Assembly (NCBI GenBank): GCA_001466705.2 | Contig: LATX02000046.1 | Location: 1,301,966 to 1,365,965 of the forward strand | From: Moniliophthora roreri | Lineage: Eukaryota > Basidiomycota > Agaricomycetes > Agaricales > Marasmiaceae | Length of the DNA stretch: 64,000 bases | Direction: 5' to 3' | Part shown: in pieces, positions 35,047 through 46,700 of the stretch | Layout of the letters: each line of letters opens with the position of its first letter | Position numbering within the stretch: position 1 is the first letter of the stretch | Notes under the pieces: generated by a model | The model's input: the letters and a program-made list of their open reading frames with translations, nothing else | Told to the model about the DNA's origin: nothing | The model's database searches: none | Program-made: the position numbers and the translations under genes

Positions 35047-36660
35047 TCAGGTGTCAACAGGAGGGATATATCAGCATGAGGGAATGACTGGGCAAAAACC
35101 TGTAGATAGGATGTCAGGCATCAAAACTTAAATGGTTTAATAGGGTAACCTACCACCATGTCACTGCGGAAACCAAAGTGGTTCCAGAGAGTCTGCAGAT
35201 CATCATCATGAGTCTCAAAGGCTTGTTCATGGAATTCAAGCAGTCAATCGATGGCGTCAGGATCATCATCAAGGTTATCCAGCCTAGCCATACAGCTTCA
35301 GAATGAGAATCAGTGCAGCACATTAAGTGATGCCATAACATACTAGGGACACCATCCTTGAACGATTCCTGCCAGCCATACCTGCTCGGGGTAGTCGGCT
35401 ATATATGGGCCCAAATCATATATCACATGTCGATAATGCCGATCTGGACATAGCACAACCTCTGGTACTTGCATTCCTAGTTCAAGTGGTGCAAGAATCT
35501 TGATGAGGCATGTATGATAAAGTTGGTGGCAGAACTGCTGGTATAGAGTGGTGCTTCAATCCTTCTCATTTGCTGAAGAGGTGTGTCATTAGATAACCTT
35601 AGATTGCACTAGATGGCTTACTTCGAGGAATAGGTAGAAAGGCGACAGGGAGAACACCATTCCCATGAGATTGTCTTGCAATGTTTGAGATGTTTCCAGG
35701 TGAGATGTACACTGGGTGATACTCTTGATGGCCTGTAGCAACTGAGACAGTGGTCTTGTTACTCCTGAGAACAATTGGCACAAACATCATGCTATAGGTT
35801 GTGGAATCTTGTGCAATCTTATCCTGAGAAATCTTGAATGAAATAGAATGATAATGAGATTGAAATAAACATACTGCTTCATCCCATGCCCAGTCACCTG
35901 AAAGTAAATTCGAGTAATAGTGAATACGACAACTGTCCTTGATGAGATATTGATGATAAGGTGTGTAGTTGAATTGACCACTGAAATCCTCCATCTTCAG
36001 CTGTTTGATTATAACTGAGCATGAGTTTCGAGTACATAGGATGTAGTCATTGAGCATCCACTGAGGTGGATCCTCAGGCTGAGGACCTCTGTAAGAGATA
36101 TGGTATGTCCTTCAAGGAGTGTCTTCTTCGATAAAATCAATGGTTGCATACATCTCCTGCACATTAGTGAATGGCAGCTCCTGATTGTGCTCCAGAATAA
36201 AGCTTTGAAGGATGTCAAGCACTTTGCCGATTTTTGCCTCAGAAGCCTTGAGTTCAACAAACTGGAAGTAGGCTAAATTGAACTCAGCCTGGCTGCAAAA
36301 CAGAGCCCAAGCTTCCTCAGTATCAGGTGAAGGCTCTGGGGGACAAGGTGCTGGTGGTGCACCTGGAAGTAAGTATTTCCCAAACTGATCACATGGTATC
36401 GCTACAGCAGATAGTTAAAAATGAATAGGATCTAAAGCCAAAGTAAAACACACCTGTCAAATGTGTATGTTGTTCATATTGGAAACGACGATCCTCAAAA
36501 TCATCAATTTCCTCTCTGGAAGGCAGGGTAATGCTGCAATGAAATGTATTGCAATGCCAGGTGAGGGCTGATTTATTTTTGAGAGTATGATTGCACATAG
36601 TGCAGTGAAAGACGCATTTACTGTGGAGAAAATATTGATCACTTTCGTGTTTAGGGTCCT
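35047..36660 (-). pseudogene. Plavaka-type transposase, N-terminal half
   Basis: It begins with a C2H2 finger (CTMCNHTLKNK..TWHCNTFH, C-x2-C-x12-H-x4-H) at about 36608-36540. After an intron come LDILQSFILEHN, GPQPEDPPQWMLNDYILCTRN, KTTVSVATGHQEYHPVYISP, GNISNIARQSHGNGVLPVAF, then VPEVVLCPDRHYRHVIYDLG, PYIADYPEQVWLAG and FPHADISLLLTP. This order matches Plavaka transposases (zinc-binding N-terminus plus RNase H-fold DDE core) that I recall as widespread in Agaricomycetes. In-frame stops (for example near 36116) show decay. The gene is cut at 35047 by LTR1; its continuation is at 58980 on the opposite strand. The exact start is uncertain because the first exon boundary upstream of 36610 is unclear. 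Confidence 0.8.
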
Positions 36661-36852
36661 TCTGAGGAATTTCTAGGTTATGTTTTTGCTATAGAGGATC
36701 GTGTTTCTTATATAGAACATGTTATTTTTGATTCGGAGGACATATTTGTTGAGTCATTAGCAAACATACCTCTTGCTTCCACTGTTCCATCACCAGCTCA
36801 TCCAACCTCCCACCAATATCATCTCCAAACCTTTTACACTCCACTCTTCATC
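36661..36852. promoter_or_regulatory. Divergent promoter region of the Plavaka pair
   Basis: About 190 bp separate the minus-strand transposase from the plus-strand companion gene, so both must start from here. The stretch near 36780-36850 is CT-rich with CCACCA/CATC words, as is common before fungal start codons; no specific factor site is claimed. Confidence 0.35.
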
Positions 36853-39177
36853 ATGTATAAAACAAGATCTTGTAAAGGAATGACAACTTGCCAGGATAGC
36901 ATCGAAGTCAGCACAACCATTTCAATTGAACCTCGTACTCTGACTCTGCAAAGTTCTGTCCCTTCTCATGATATAATGACAGGGGTTTCGATTCCAGACC
37001 CTCCAGCTCCTTGTCCCAAACTGAAAAAGATTGTTTCAGCTAAAAAGAGCCAGTCATTGGAACACGAGTCACCACTGTTGCCTGAACATGAGGCTGAGCA
37101 TGAGGCTGAACCCATTCCCCAACAGACCCCTTGTACAACCCACAACCAGCCTTGCCCTACCAGAAACACAAATCCAACTCCAGGCACCAAACCTTGCAGA
37201 TGCACTACTGCTGAGGTGAAAGAAGCCAGGGCCGCTACTGAGGCAGCTAAGCAGGCTGCATTGCAGGAGAAACAGGCGAAGTTGTTGAAGCTTGAGGCTA
37301 TTCAGGAGGGTATTCAGATGATGAAGATTTCAGAATATAGGAAGGTCAAAGAGGAATTTGAGATTCCGGTGGAGTCTGAAGGCAAAGGCAAAGGTGAAGG
37401 CACAATGGGTGACAGTAAAGAAGGTGAACCTGGATGGACAGGTGCTGCAACGGAACACATTGGTTTGGGATCTGAAGGTGAAGAGTTTGATTTGCCTAGA
37501 GAGGATGATATTTTCAGTAATGAAGAAGTTGTTGATGAGCCAAAGAAGAAAGCAGTGAGTGCATGGTACTTACATGGAAGAGGTTCAAACCTAACTTTAG
37601 AAAAGCAGGGGAAGAAGACGGGGAAGAAAATGGGAAAGAAGACGCAAGGGAAAGGCCCAGCTGCACACCCTGTACCAACTGTAACAGCCATACCCCAAAG
37701 GTCAGGTTACTCCAGTTCTTATCTCAGTATTTCAGTTCCACTCTGACATGTTTCTGCCAATAGCCAGCTGAAGAAGGCCACTGGGTTCACCAAGGCATTT
37801 AAACAGCTTCTTGGACAGAAGATTATCCCCAAAGATAACCCTATTGGAGGGCTGCATGATAGTGATGCTGAGGATACTCCTCCAGCTGCTAAAGATCAGG
37901 GCATACCTTGAGAGAAGAAAAAGGTTGCTACTACGAACCAGGTATGCATTCTCTATTCATTTTACAGCTAAACTAAGTTTTATTACTCCAGCTTGCTATC
38001 CTGAACTCAGATGAAGAACAGAAGAAGCCATTGCCCAAGCCAAAGCCACAGTCAGCTTCGCAGTCACATGCAGGCTCAAAAGGGCCATCTTCCTTACCAT
38101 CATCCAGCACTATGACACCTTCATTTCGACCATCAACTCCAGACGAAGCCCCCAGACAACCTGCAAAGAAAACAAAAGTTAGCAAAGCTCGTCAAGCTAC
38201 CACAGTGAAGCACCTCCCTGCATGGGTCATGGAGGGAAACAAGTGGCCAGAGGAGGTTATCCCGACATTCTGACATCGCATTTTCGCTGCCAAGAACCCT
38301 TTTGCCTATCACTGTGACACAGTACTCATCGCAGCTGTCCAGGAATCAGTAGATGCGGTTTTCCCAGGAAATATGTACAAGGCGACTCTTTGCTTGGATC
38401 CCATCTTTGAACAGGTAATGTACACTCCAATTACTCCTTTCTATCTATATACTCAGTGTTGTACAGCTCGCTCAGTGCATGAATGGTGGCTACAATCAGA
38501 TTGGATCAGCTGCCTTTGATGTCATCAAGGAGTTCTTCTGCAATGATCCAGCATATTGTGACAAGCCTACCGCTATGGCTGGATATGCTAGATGGGCCTT
38601 AGAATCAATGGGCCCACTTATCTACAGAAAGCCTAGCCCTCCAGGTACAGTACCAAATGTGGAAGGCACATGGACTGTAAGTAATGCTCTTGTGATATTC
38701 AGCCCTCTCTAACACATCTTTCTGGCACTATAGAAGCCCAACAGGCTCTTTGAATCACCTTTCATCATCAAGATGATGACAAAGGTATTCTCAATGATCT
38801 CAGGTTCTTGTGGGTTGTTCAGTATCCCAGTTGGAGGTCTTGCCATGGCAGCAACTGCTGTAAGTACTATTTGGCCCCAGTTCCTCTATTTTATTGACAT
38901 ATTTTATTAGCTCAAGCATGCTTTTCTGGTATATATGAAGTGTGAAGGAGTTGTGCCAAAGGTGCTACCAAATGCATTTAGTGACAATAAGTAGGGTAAA
39001 ACAATTCTGGCCTTCATACCTACAGTTGAACAGGTCTTGGATAGGCACTGGAACTGGCTGAAGGAGCAATGTGGAGTTGTCGAGAATGCGAAGAAAGCAG
39101 GGGCTCCTGTCTTCTATGAGCCAGAGGAACAGTTTGTTGCATGACACCACTTCTTCATGCCCAGCAGCCCAAAGTGA
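36853..39177 (+). pseudogene. Divergent companion gene of the Plavaka element, decayed
   Basis: The ATG at 36853 (MYKTRSCKGMTTCQDS) opens a Pro/Thr-rich region followed by a coiled-coil-like stretch (EVKEARAATEAAKQAALQEK), then acidic and Lys-rich tracts. Introns are visible at about 37556-37600 (GTGAGT..AG), 37699-37763, 37942-37990, 38415-38468, 38677-38733 and 38862-38910. Later exons read LPAWVMEGNKWPEEVIPTF, MNGGYNQIGSAAFDVIKEFF, SPFIIKMMTKVFSMISGSCG, PVGGLAMAATALKHAFLVYM and VLDRHWNWLKEQCG. In-frame stops occur near 37909, 38272, 38991 and 39143. Family function is unknown. Its place inside the element, back to back with the transposase, suggests a transposition accessory protein (inference). 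Confidence 0.6.
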
Positions 39178-39379
39178 TGGACCAATCTGGTACATACCCT
39201 CTACAACATTGTTGCTGATCACTCTCTTCTTAGTTTACCTGCTATCGTTGTCGTTGTCTGCCCTGCCTACTGTATTTTATTTTCTTGACATTTGTACTAC
39301 TAGCTGCTAGTTTCTTGGTTACATGTGGCTCTATATTGCAGAGTACAATCTAGGACACTGTTGGAATTGATATCACTGT

Positions 39380-39612
39380 GTATGTCTGATGGGCAGTGCT
39401 ATGGGATGAGGTGCTTCTAACATTTTCCACTTTTCAAGCTTTTTGGCGCTTTTTACAAAGATGCCCAGGGCTCCAAACTAGAGCCAGCTGGAGGACTTTT
39501 TGGGGAAAAAACCTAGATTGCAGCTTTTCCCTTTTCTGGAGAAAAACCAGAGAAAACCCAGAGAAACAGGCCCAAAAAGCCAGAAAAATCACGTGCTAGG
39601 TTTACTGATGTA
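39380..39612. repeat. Plavaka element, outer terminal region (companion-gene side)
   Basis: The stretch holds clustered GAAAAACC/GCTTTTTGG-type repeats and ends GTTTACTGATGTA at 39612. Beyond that the sequence switches to the reverse of R2 copy C (GAGATGGCTTG...). The other end of the element, at 61617, ends GTTTGCTGATGTA. Both ends therefore share an outward TACATCAGYAAAC terminus, as expected for terminal inverted repeats. Confidence 0.6.
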
Positions 39613-39629
39613 GAGATGGCTTGATTGGG

Positions 39630-41136
39630 ATCAACATTATTTTTCAATCAATGTGGGACGATTGTACATGTCTTGAAAGTTTTCTAATGTGGGTGTATGA
39701 TATCTGTATACTATATGATGCAGGCACTCCTCCATGCACTAGCAAACTCCACCTCAGTTCAAATCCCTCAAGAGCCTGTCAGATCTCTCTTTGAAAGATG
39801 CAGGAATGAACACATGAGGCTAGAGTGAACCGCCAACCTGCTAGCTGCTACTCAGGTTAATGATCTACATACTACCACCTCTCAAATGGGTCAATCACAC
39901 CTCTTGAAACCGCAAGCCTTGAAACATCTGCTGAGCTTCTACCTCCATGCTTGTTCACACCTTTGCCTAAACATTGAGGAGACAGACATGACGAAAAGTC
40001 GAATGAGCCTGAAAGTAAAACACTAGAAGGCAGGTCGGGCCTGACACCAGAACCAAATTTGTACTGTCTCCAATTACCCTCATACAAAATGAGTGCCAGA
40101 TCAAGTGCGAGTGTAGAGGTGGAAGGTGAAGGTGAAGGTGATGTGGGTATTATCATAACGTTTGCAGACCATGAGTTGGAGACTAGGACACCAAAGTGAA
40201 TGCAGGAGCACTGGCTATAGATGATATCGATGCCGATGGAGGTTGAGAATACACCTTGAAGATGTGCCAAAGACAGCAGTATTGTACCCCTAGTGAAGAC
40301 AAGCTTCGAACACGTCAGGTTGAAAGGCTGGTGATGACTTCATACACTCCAAGGTGAAATCTTTGGCCATAGACAGCAGAGTCTGCTCCTGTGTTCTTGG
40401 TTTGTTCGCTTCAGTAGCAAGGCCTACAAAAACTATGAGATTGGTCATATGGGTTTGATATCATATTCACGATATTCTCCTTGTCTCTAGGAAAAGTACC
40501 AGGCCAGGAAGTATTTTGCATAGCTAACTGAGGATCCACAATGCCCATAGACTTCCAATATGTGCATTCTGATGTGTGCTGGCTGTTGTTTGTCCTCCAA
40601 GACAAAATTCTTGTCAACACGACACAAATGTCATTCCCAGAACCCAGTATGCTGATCAGTTGGTACTTGGGAAGTGATCGGCAACGTTGAAAGGTATGTC
40701 CTTGCCCACTTCAATGTCTATGTTCGATGACTGCGAGAAAGGTGATAACAAAGGACATGGCATCTCGTTGCAGATGTAAAGGTTGAAGTGGCAATAATGA
40801 TGGAAGTTAAGAGACAATGGAGGAGTTGGTGGGGGGATCAGAATGGAAAATGTGACAAGGGCAGTGAGTCGAGTTGGAGAAGGAGTGTGTTTGGGTATAT
40901 TCTGGCAGCATCGGTTCGTATCAGGTCCACTACTAATGAATTGGATTTAGATCATGATAGAGTGAGACAGAGACTAACCTGTGTTAGCAAGGTCTTTTCC
41001 AAGTATACTGCAACTGACGCTATGTGTGTCGGTGATTGAGCAAGAGCAATGACAGATCTAGACATACGAACCTGAATGTGAAGACCTTTACTATCATTTT
41101 TAAAAAAAAGGCACCATCAGTATGAACCAACACATG
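39630..41136 (-). repeat. Dispersed repeat R2, copy C (reverse orientation)
   Basis: The reverse complement follows R2 copies A and B, from TGGTTCATACTGATGGTGCC (about 41128) through GATAGTAAAGGTC, the region that copy B lacks, and CATGTCTGTCTCCTCAATG, to AAGCCATCTC at 39613. A 132-codon frame (40270-39872) runs through it but is not conserved in the other copies. It adjoins the 297-bp arm at 41137 and the Plavaka end at 39612. Confidence 0.65.
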
Positions 41137-41433
41137 CAGATATTTTACAAGCACCCAATAAACACTAGGAATTGAACTGTCTCTGGTCAACCAGAACAGA
41201 TTTTCAGTGAGTGTTCATTGACATACTCACTGTCCACACATTCCAAAGGCTTAGAGAAGGTTACCAATGAGCTCGGAATAACAATTAGGTCTAACCTACC
41301 ACTTCCTGTGCTGAGCTATTCCCATATGAAAAGGTCAAGCAGTGGACAAGCAAAAGGCAGTTTCATTTTGAAGTTTTTTAGTGATATTTAGGTCTCAACC
41401 AGCCCCCAACTTAATCCATACCTCAAAATCCAA
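41137..41433 (-). repeat. Right arm of the 297-bp inverted repeat pair
   Basis: Reverse complement of 25111-25407, equal in length by my count. The retrotransposon coding sequence (KEALHNTEPLKPIDYESE) resumes immediately to its right. Confidence 0.75.
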
Positions 41434-43637
41434 AAAGGAGGCTTTGCACAACACAGAGCCTCTGAAACCTATAGACTACGAAAGTGAGGGGGAGGTCATA
41501 TTGGCAGTAGCATATTATCTCTACCAACGTGATGTATCAGACAAGAAAAAGAGAAACTATTGCTTATTTGGTTCTATAACTCTTAATGAGAGGGAAGCTA
41601 GGTTCTCTCAACCCAAGAGAGAACTCTATGGATTAAAGTTAGCCCTATTAGCAACACATTATTGGATGGTAGGATGTAGAAAGCTAGCAGTGGAAACTGA
41701 TGCTAAATACATAAAGGGAATGCTAGACAATCCCAGTATCACTCCCAATGCGATGATCAATAGGTGGATAGAAGAAATACGGAAGTACCATTTCACCTTA
41801 ATTCATATTCCAGTGGCCAGCCATAGTTTGGCAGATGGTTTATCATGGAGGCCACTAGGTGGACAGGAACCAGCTATTCATAAGCTAGATCCTGCAGACC
41901 AAGATGGAGATGATGATGGGGAACCCATGAGGTTCGAGAAGGGTGAAGGGGTAGTAGAGGACTCATTAGAGCTGCATGACTTCTATGGTGAAATAGATAT
42001 GCATAGCAGATTCCTACATGAATTAGCTGAATCAGAAAATGACTGGGAGCAGGATCTCCAGTACACAATTGATGAAGAATATGATCTACAAAGAATGGTG
42101 GACATGTTAAATTTTCAGTTTGGGGGAGAACCTCTTGAGACAGGTCTGTTTTATAGTGCATATATGCAGATGCCTTGTGCGGAAGAAGTGGATGGATCTT
42201 GGGCCAAGGATAATCTATATGATGAGGAGCATCAATCTCTGAATGCGAAAGAATTAGACCAAAAAATATGGAAGATATATAACTACTGGACTAATCCAGA
42301 TAGCAAAGTACTTAAAGGCAAATCCACTAAAGAAATAAAAAGATTCAAAGAACAAGCTGGATGGTACTTTGTTGGTCAGAACATGAAGCTGTATTGGCGG
42401 AATAAGGAGGAAGAAGGACAGCACCAGTTAGTGGTACTAGATAAGAGAAAAAGAATGAGGATGTTACACAGCGCTCATGACTACCTGGGACATAAAGGCA
42501 TACAACCCACTCTTAACATACTAGAACGTTGGTCCTGGTAGCCTGAGATGGAGAATGATGTGTTGTGGTATGTAAAGAGCTGCAAACCTTGTCAAGAGTG
42601 CATACATTGACATGTGAGGATTCCACCTACACTCACTCATACTCCCACATTGTTTCAGAAGATTCACATTGATACTTTTCAAGTGTCTCCAGCGAGTAAT
42701 GGTTGTAAATATGTGGTGCATGGTCAATGCGCATTGATGTCCTGGTCAGAGGCAAGGGCCTTGAGATCAGATAAAGCATCTGCAATAGGCCAATAGTTTT
42801 TTGAAGACTTCATTTGTAGGTGGGGAATTCTGAAGGAAGTAGTAATGGATAACGCTGGTCAAATGAAGAAAGTACTGGATTGGTTGGAACATAAATATAA
42901 CATAAGAGGCATACAAATTAGCCCTTATAATTCACAAGCTAATGGAAAAATAGAGAGAGCACACTTTGATATCCAAACAGCATTGGCTAAGGCTACTAAT
43001 AATGACCTTACTAAGTGGTATTGGTATCTGAGGCATGTCCTTTGGGCCGATCATGTTACTCCGCAGAGAGGTTTCAGGTGCTCTCCATATTTCTTGGTAG
43101 TTGGAGCTGATCCAGTACTGCCATTTGACTTAGAGGAATCAACATGGTTGGTAGATGTACCAGATAGAGTGTTAACTCATGAAGAGCTGATAGGCTTGCA
43201 TGCTAGAGCTCTGGAGAAACATAAGACGTTAGTAGAGTCAATGATGCATAGAGTGAGTGCAGAGAAATTAGCGGAACTAAAACAATATGAAGAAAAGTAT
43301 AAACATGTAATCAAGAACTATGTGTTTGAAAGTCCAAGTTCGAAACACTACTATTGAGAAGAGTCTCGATTGAAAGATGAAACCAAGGTACCATGGACCA
43401 TATGTGGTGGTCAGAAGAACGCAAGGTGGTTCATATATTGTAGCTGAAATGGATGGTATGTTGTTGAAAGAAAAGGTAGCTGTGTTTTGGATGGTGCCAC
43501 ATAAGTTGCAGTATGGTCCAGTTATCTTGCCCACGGACCTACAAAAGGTTTTGGATGCAGATACTGACCAACTGGATGAGTTGGAAGAGACCATGAATAA
43601 TAACATCAATGACACACATTGGAGTAGAGGGATCAGG
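41434..43637 (+). pseudogene. Ty3-like retrotransposon pol: RNase H and integrase
   Basis: It starts at KEALHNTEPLKPIDYESEGE and continues with RNase H motifs (CLFGSITLNEREARFSQPKR, KLAVETDAKYIKGML, HIPVASHSLADGLSWRP). The usual catalytic Asp segment after VILAV seems to be missing (VILAVAYYLYQ). Integrase follows: the HHCC finger LHSAHDYLGHKG...CKPCQEC (about 42467-42602), catalytic Asp in IHIDTF (about 42668), Asp in VVMDNAG (about 42846) and Glu in NGKIERAH (about 42953). The C-terminal part is KPRYHGPYVVVRRTQGGSYI. In-frame stops lie near 42541, 42608, 42795 and 43355. It is the same broad type as the pol fragment at 26.3-29 kb, which is why I regard them as parts of one kind of element. 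It ends in a purine tract before an LTR-like sequence. Confidence 0.8.
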
Positions 43638-43730
43638 TAGATATTATAGAGTTTGGTACTGTTTGTCATGGGCTTTGAGGGACTTTACAGTGTTTCACAT
43701 GTAGATACAGAATCAGAACAATCATCACTT
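43638..43730 (+). repeat. LTR2 fragment
   Basis: These 93 bp (TAGATATTATAGAGTTTGGT ...) match 47702-47794 with a few differences, then stop abruptly. A purine-rich GGAGTAGAGGGATCAGG precedes it, as GAGTAGGGGGATTGGG precedes the 47702 copy. It may be the 3' LTR of the integrase fragment or the truncated 5' LTR of the second pol. Confidence 0.6.
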
Positions 43731-46700
43731 AGGATAGCATAGAAATTGAGGATGGGAAGAACATAAGGAAGATATTCAACAGTGGGCTGGGAAAAGCAGT
43801 GGAAATGGCACTGAAGACAAGGAACTTGATGACAATGGAGGAAGTTGAAGATGAGGAGGAGAACCCAGCGACACGCCAACACAAAATAAACATGAGGGAC
43901 AAGGGCAGAGTACCTGTGAATTCAGATACTCCACAGAACAGGAAAGTGGATTGCAATAAAACACACCTAGATGCATTACCCACTGAATATCCTATACCCC
44001 CAGCACCAAAGTGAACAGACGGCCAGTATTCATATGTCTTTGAAACACCACAAGAGTTTAAGGAGAGAAGATGAGGATTTGCGGAAGAAGTTGAAAAGGA
44101 AAAGAGAGAAAGAGCAGATAAGAGGAAAGGAGGAGGCACGCACATACTGAAGAAGGATATGGAGAGGAAAAGCAAGCTGGAGATGGTGCAGGTGGAAAAC
44201 CAGAGGAAGATTGAGCATGAAAGAGTGGAAAAGGATCAAGAAGCATGCAAACTCAGTGGGGGGAAGTCATGTGCCCCCCTTGAAGGGAGTTTCCACCAGT
44301 TCTGATAACGAAACATTCCAGAATGTTAACGCAGACCCAGAGTTACTGCAAATATTCAACATTGAGCCAGATGAGCCAACGGAAATGCCATACAGAACAG
44401 ATGTCATTCCAGATAGTCTAGATCAATCAGACCCCGAACGAAACATTTTCACATGGAACAAAGGGGAAAATAGTGCATTCAAAGAGGAACACATCAAAGA
44501 GGTCCTCAGACAAGTCACCATTGGGTCGAGCCTAACACCAGGAGAGCAGGTGCAGGTGGAGAATTTGATAAGGGAGTTTGCAGACAATTTCGCCCTATCC
44601 ATCTCAGAAGTCAGATTGGTGAAGAATGCAGTCCACAGGCTAAACGTACCAGAAGGGGTGAAGATGAAAAAGAAAATTGCCTAAAAACACCTAACACCAC
44701 CACAACATAAATACCTCCATTTGAAGATCGACGAATTGATTGTGGCAGGTGTCATTGCCCAATGCATGCCTAATAAGGTGAAGTGCATATCTCCAACCAT
44801 CTTAGCCAAGAAGGCACATGAAGGAGGTGGGCTATTACTAGAGGAGCTACAGCACCGCATCAATGATCAATGTGTGGCTGCTGGATTAGAAAACCAATTC
44901 AAGAATCTACCACCCAGACCAGAACCAGACGAGGAGACAGAGCTGAAACTGCTGAAATGGCATATCTGTCAAAATTTTGCTGAAGTCAACAAATACACAG
45001 AGATCACACCCATGCTGCAAGGGGACATCTGTATGAAGCAACAGGCACTCAGTGGGCACAAATACTTGTCCCTGGTAGATTTCGCTTCTGGATTCTATGC
45101 AGTAGAGGTAGCACCTGAGGCAAGACCATACACAGCATTCTATGTCAAGGGAAGGGGTTACTTCTGGTACTGCAAAATGCCTTTCAGTCTAACAGGTGCA
45201 CCATCCACATTCACACACATGACAGCAACAAGACTACCTGAACTTCTCGGGGATGGAACCCTAGAACTGTTCATAGACGATGCAGGGACAGCAGCTGACA
45301 CTTTTGAGGAAATGATGGCCAAGTTACGATGCATCATAACAGTAGTCCGCAGGGAAGGTCTGTCACTATCAGCGAGCAAATCACAATTCTTTGTCACAGA
45401 AGGCATATTTGCAGGAGGAAAGGTCACAAAAGAAGGAGTCACAACAGATCCAGCAAAGCTGACAGCCATCGTAGATTGGCCAACACCAGACAACACCATA
45501 CAGCTATTATCATTCATAGGCCTAACCAGTCATTTCAGAGACCTCATCAAAGATTATGCATAAATCGAAGGACCCCTGCAAGACCTTCTAAAAGAAGTAG
45601 AGCCTCCAAAAAACTATGGCAAATCACAATGGAGAACAGCCATGCAAAACCACAAGCTGAAGGATCAATGGAAACCAGAGCACACCAAAGTGTTCATTGA
45701 ACTGAAAGCAGTACTGACAAGTAAACCAGTGCTACGAGCACCAAAGTGGGATGGGTCTAAATTCATTGTGATATCAGACAGTTGCAAAGAAGGGTTTGCG
45801 GCAGTACTGATGCAGACATTCCAAGTCAAACGAAAGGATGGGACCACTAAAGAGAAGAGGTTCCTGATCACCTTTGCATCCAAGCAGATGTCAGCAGCAG
45901 AACGGAGCTACAAACCATTCCTATTGGAGTTTGCAGCCCTGAAATACTCGCTTGACAAGTTCTCAGACATCATTTAGAGATTCCCAGTCGAAATTGAAAC
46001 TGACTGCCAAGCTTTGTGAGACGTATTATGCACAGAGAAACTAAATGCAGCACACTCAAGATGGCAAGACGGCATACTGTCATACTGCATTATGGACATA
46101 TGGCACATACCAGGGAAAACAAACATAGTAGCAGATGGGTTAAGCCGGAAATAGGAAGGAAAGCAAAGAGTAGAAGGAGACGGCAGTGAGTGGACAGTGA
46201 GTGAAGACTAGGAAGTTAGCCAGGGATTGGTCAACGACATGTTCAATGTGGCAGAGAATCCTAGCAAGTATGAAGAGCTGAAGGAAAGGTTTGCAGAAGA
46301 ACCAATCTTCTCAGAAGTCATAGAGGCCATTGAAGGGATCCAAACCACAGGGTCATACAAAGTAAAGCAGAGGGTGAGGCATTGGGTGAAGGACTACATG
46401 ATTGAAGATAACAAGCTGTGGCAAGTAGAAGGTAATGGGGGAATACAAGTGAGGAGTCGAGTGGAGTGTGTGACGAAGAAAGAGGTGGTATTGTTGGCAA
46501 GGATTCAGCATCAAGTTGGTGGGCATTGGGGATGAGACCAGGTGAAGAAGGTGCTGCTGGATAAGATATAGAGCTCTGGACTGGATGAATCAGTAATAAC
46601 AGCCATTAGAACCTGTGAGCAATGTAGAAACTTTGGAGCAGCACATCTTCACTCATTGCTCAACCCCATCACTCACTGACACCCATTCGAACTGGTTGCA

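Noticed and set aside
33444..35191. Tandem LTR1 pair (solo-LTR tandem or second element)
   Set aside because: Apparently perfect identity over 1747 bp with a single N at the join is better explained by unmerged contig ends.
39872..40270. 132-codon minus-strand frame in R2 copy C, considered as a gene
   Set aside because: The corresponding regions of R2 copies A and B do not keep this frame, and no splice structure or motif is visible.
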